A stretch of 64,000 nt of DNA, from positions 4,707,587-4,771,586 of the forward strand of contig OX465120.1 of NCBI GenBank assembly GCA_949987565.1. The letters run 5' to 3'. Under the pieces are notes generated by a model. It made no database searches, had not been told where the DNA came from, and worked only from the letters and a program-made list of their open reading frames with translations. Positions 60,977-64,000 of this stretch are shown here, piece after piece. Both the position numbers and the translations under genes were made by a program. Position 1 is the first letter of the stretch. Every line of letters starts with the position of its first letter. This stretch comes from Luidia sarsii (taxonomy: Eukaryota; Echinodermata; Asteroidea; Paxillosida; Luidiidae).

Positions 60977-63054
60977 TTGTCAAGCCAACAGGCCTCGAAA
61001 AGACCTATCTGTCAGTATTGAAAAATCTGAAATCGAGCCTAGAATAATGTGTTTATGATCAAGCAAAGAGAACTAACCTCTGTCAGCTAGGTAGCTTGTG
61101 TGTGCAGAGGGCAGTACACAACAGTCGGTCGGCGGAGTATAGCTGTAAAGAAAAATAGACTTTGCAGGTTAATATCTTCTTTATTATTATCCTGACGAAG
61201 CTAAAACTTGTCAAGCCAACAGGCCTCGAAAAGACCTATCTGTCAGTATTGAAAAATCTGAAATCGAACCTAATATGATGTTTTTATGATCAAGCAAAGA
61301 GAACAAACCTCTGTCAGCTAGGTAGCTTGTGTGTGCAGAGGGCAGTACACAACAGTCGGTCGGCGGAGTATAGCTGTAAAGAAAAATAGACTTTGCAGGT
61401 TAATATCTTCTTTATTATTATCCTGACGAAGCTAAAACTTGTCAAGCCAACAGGCCTCGAAAAGACCTATCTGTCAGTATTGAAAAATCTGAAATCGAAC
61501 CTAATATGATGTTTTTATGATCAAGCAAAGAGAACAAACCTCTGTCAGCTAGGTAGCTTGTGTGTGCAGAGGGCAGTACACAACAGTCGGTCGGCGGAGT
61601 ATAGCTGTAAAGAAAAATAGACTTTGCAGGTTATTATCTTCTTTATTATTATCTCTACGACGCTGAAACTTGTCAAGCCAACAGGCCTCGAAAAGACCTA
61701 TCTGTCAGTATTGAAAAATCTGAAATCGAACCTAATATGATGTTTTTATGATCAAGCAAAGAGAACAAACCTCTGTCAGCTAGGTAGCTTGTGTGTGCAG
61801 AGGGCAGTACACAACAGTCGGTCGGCGGAGAATAGCCTGAAAGAAAAATAGACTTTGCAGGTTAATATCTACTTTATTATCATCCTGACAAAGCTTAAAC
61901 TTGTCAAGCTAACAGGCCTAACACAGACCTATCTGTCAGTATTGAAAAATCTGAAATCGAGCCTAGAATAATGTGTTTATGATCAAGCAAAGAGAACTAA
62001 CCTCTGTCAGCTAGGTAGCTTGTGTGTGCAGAGGGCAGTACACAACAGTCGGTCGGCGGAGTATAGCTGTAAAGAAAAATAGACTTTGCAGGTTAATATC
62101 TTCTTTATTATTATCCTGACGAAGCTAAAACTTGTCAAGCCAACAGGCCTCGAAAAGACCTATCTGTCAGTATTGAAAAATCTGAAATCGAACCTAATAT
62201 GATGTTTTTATGATCAAGCAAAGAGAACAAACCTCTGTCAGCTAGGTAGCTTGTGTGTGCAGAGGGCAGTACACAACAGTCGGTCGGCGGAGTATAGCTG
62301 TAAAGAAAAATAGACTTTGCAGGTTAATATCTTCTTTATTATTATCTCTACGACGCTGAAACTTGTCAAGCCAACAGGCCTCGAAAAGACCTATCTGTCA
62401 GTATTGAAAAATCTGAAATCGAACCTAATATGATGTTTTTATGATCAAGCAAAGAGAACAAACCTCTGTCAGCTAGGTAGCTTGTGTGTGCAGAGGGCAG
62501 TACACAACAGTCGGTCGGCGGAGTATAGCTGTAAAGAAAAATAGACTTTGCAGGTTAATATCTTCTTTATTATTATCCTGACGAAGCTAAAACTTGTCAA
62601 GCCAACAGGCCTCGAAAAGACCTATCTGTCAGTATTGAAAAATCTGAAATCGAACCTAATATGATGTTTTTATGATCAAGCAAAGAGAACAAACCTCTGT
62701 CAGCTAGGTAGCTTGTGTGTGCAGAGGGCAGTACACAACAGTCGGTCGGCGGAGTATAGCTGTAAAGAAAATAGACTTTGCAGGTTAATATCTTCTTTAT
62801 TATTATCCTGACGAAGCTAAAACTTGTCAAGCCAACAGGCCTCGAAAAGACCTATCTGTCAGTATTGAAAAATCTGAAATCGAACCTAATATGATGTTTT
62901 TATGATCAAGCAAAGAGAACAAACGTCTGTCAGCTAGGTAGCTTGTGTGTGCAGAGGGCAGTACACAACAGTCGGTCGGCGGAGTATAGCTGTAAAGAAA
63001 AATAGACTTTGCAGGTTAATATCTTCTTTATTATTATCCTGACGAAGCTAAAAC
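60977..63054 (+). repeat. 9-monomer block, copy 2 (2,078 bp)
   Basis: Monomers 265-273 repeat copy 1, ending with the same C102G monomer at 62824. Differences seen: the Q tail at 62132 is the usual one, the S tail at 61828 is followed by TATTATCATCC, and the monomer at 62594 lacks one A. These few private changes mean the duplication is slightly older than the 8- and 13-monomer ones, or simply that it was hit by chance. Confidence 0.88.
62594..62823 (+). repeat. 230-bp monomer with a 1-bp deletion
   Basis: The A5 run of monomer positions 175-179 is A4 here (about 62768-62771). The frame shift it causes opens a 77-codon reading frame on the minus strand that starts at a TTG in the neighbouring monomer. 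The frame is a by-product of the deletion and exists nowhere else in the array, so it is not annotated as a gene. Confidence 0.85.
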
Positions 63055-64000
63055 TTGTCAAGCCAACAGGCCTCGAAAAGACCTATCTGTCAGTATTGAA
63101 AAATCTAAAATCGAACCTAATATGATGTTTTTATGATCAAGCAAAGAGAACAAACCTCTGTCAGCTAGGTAGCTTGTGTGTGCAGAGGGCAGTACACAAC
63201 AGTCGGTCGGCGGAGTATAGCTGTAAAGAAAAATAGACTTTGCAGGTTAATATCTTCTTTATTATTATCTCTACGACGCTGAAACTTGTCAAGCCAACAG
63301 GCCTCGAAAAGACCAATCTGTCAGTATTGAAAAATCTGAAATCGAACCTAATATGATGTTTTTATGATCAAGCAAAGAGAACAAACCTCTGTCAGCTAGG
63401 TAGCTTGTGTGTGCAGAGGGCAGTACACAACAGTCGGTCGGCGGAGAATAGCCTGAAAGAAAAATAGACTTTGCAGGTTAATATCTACTTTATTATTATC
63501 CTGACAAAGCTTAAACTTGTCAAGCTAACAGGCCTAACACAGACCTATCTGTCAGTATTGAAAAATCTGAAATCGAGCCTAGAATAATGTGTTTATGATC
63601 AAGCAAAGAGAACTAACCTCTGTCAGCTAGGTAGCTTGTGTGTGCAGAGGGCAGTACACAACAGTCGGTCGGCGGAGTATAGCTGTAAAGAAAAATAGAC
63701 TTTGCAGGTTAATATCTTCTTTATTATTATCCTGACGAAGCTAAAACTTGTCAAGCCAACAGGCCTCGAAAAGACCTATCTGTCAGTATTGAAAAATCTG
63801 AAATCGAACCTAATATGATGTTTTTATGATCAAGCAAAGAGAACAAACCTCTGTCAGCTAGGTAGCTTGTGTGTGCAGAGGGCAGTACACAACAGTCGGT
63901 CGGCGGAGTATAGCTGTAAAGAAAAATAGACTTTGCAGGTTAATATCTTCTTTATTATTATCTCTACGACGCTGAAACTTGTCAAGCCAACAGGCCTCGA
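63055..64000 (+). repeat. Monomers 274-277 and the 22-bp start of the next
   Basis: Code: kQ nS gP nQ, then 22 bp beginning TTGTCAAGCC. The n-S monomer at 63286 carries GACCAATCTG and is followed by a taac start; elsewhere the T30A mark is not directly joined to an S tail. The array clearly continues past the window. Confidence 0.85.

Larger units (their letters stand above)
1..64000 (+). repeat. 231-bp satellite DNA array, 277 monomers plus 22 bp
   Basis: The start motif TTGTCAAGCC recurs every 231 bp (1, 232, 463, 694 and so on) to 63979, always on the same strand. Phase is kept to the end apart from three short monomers, at 24256 (230 bp), 42042 (224 bp) and 62594 (230 bp). No spacer, inversion, transposon, gene or unique sequence interrupts the array, and both ends run out of the window. 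Copies differ at few sites, mostly in a small set of shared variants rather than private ones, as expected for concerted evolution. Large homogeneous arrays of this kind are typical of eukaryotic heterochromatin, often centromeric or pericentromeric; that location is inferred. The satellite family and species are not recognised. Confidence 0.98.

Noticed and set aside
62597..62830. 77-codon open reading frame on the minus strand
   Set aside because: It begins at TTG, lies wholly in satellite sequence and is open only because the monomer at 62594 lost one A. In intact monomers the same frame meets a TGA after the TAGC of the conserved centre. No homology or coding signal is seen.
1..64000. CRISPR array
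   Set aside because: The repeats are 231 bp and directly adjacent, with no unique spacers.
1..64000. rDNA spacer subrepeats or a tandem 5S or tRNA gene cluster
   Set aside because: No rRNA or tRNA gene sequence was recognised in the monomer or anywhere in 64 kb. A spacer origin cannot be excluded from this window alone, but nothing supports it.
1..64000. Bacterial or phage origin
   Set aside because: There are no coding genes, ribosome binding sites or operons in 64 kb, and a tandem array this long is typical of eukaryotic satellite DNA.
1..64000. Transposon or LTR-based tandem array
   Set aside because: No terminal repeats, target-site duplications or transposase or reverse transcriptase coding are present, and the unit is only 231 bp.

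Overview
The whole window is one tandem satellite DNA array. It has no gene and no unique flanking sequence. A 231-bp monomer repeats head to tail on one strand from the first base to the last. There are 277 complete monomers plus a 22-bp start of the next. The count closes exactly: 277 x 231 + 22 = 64,009, and the three deletions seen (1, 7 and 1 bp) bring this to 64,000. The reference monomer is about 39% G+C (91 of 231 bases, counted by hand). A homogeneous array of this size with no genes or mobile elements points to eukaryotic constitutive heterochromatin, either (peri)centromeric or a large interstitial or subtelomeric block. I do not recognise the monomer and cannot name the species.

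Monomer numbers (m1 to m277) and a head/tail code are used below. Position 1 of a monomer is the TTGTCAAGCC start. Head types: n = reference; c = A46C; a = G59A; k = G53A (k' also has G81A); q = T52A; g = six linked changes at 61, 66, 67, 70, 75 and 98. Tail types: P = reference (TCCTGACGAAGCTAAAAC); Q = TCTCTACGACGCTGAAAC; R = TCTTTACGACGCTGAAAC; S = changes at 162, 168-170, 202, 221 and 227 that create a HindIII site. An S tail is always followed by a monomer with a special start (GGCCTAACACAG, called taac, or GGCCTTACACAG, called ttac) and a g head. S tail plus special g head is therefore one co-inherited alternative unit of about 168 bp that spans the monomer junction.

Layout. 1-6006: 14-monomer higher-order pattern. 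5776-13629: exact-looking tandem duplication of a 17-monomer block. 13630-17556: mixed. 17557-21252: displaced copy of 2311-6006. 21253-28000: transition, where right-hand variants first appear. 28000-42727: overlapping 12- to 15-monomer patterns. 42728-48733: tandem duplication of a 13-monomer block. 48734-54739: mixed. 54740-58435: tandem 8-monomer duplication. 58898-63054: tandem 9-monomer duplication. 63055-64000: end of window, still inside the array.

There are thus many nested, recent segmental duplications of 8 to 17 monomers and no single fixed higher-order period. This is the pattern expected from repeated unequal exchange or amplification. Monomer positions 99-161 hold no major subfamily-diagnostic site and contain two small inverted repeats and a CpG-rich block. 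They are the best candidate for a constrained or protein-binding segment, although no function can be shown from sequence alone. The subfamily letters were scored by eye at diagnostic sites, not by full alignment.
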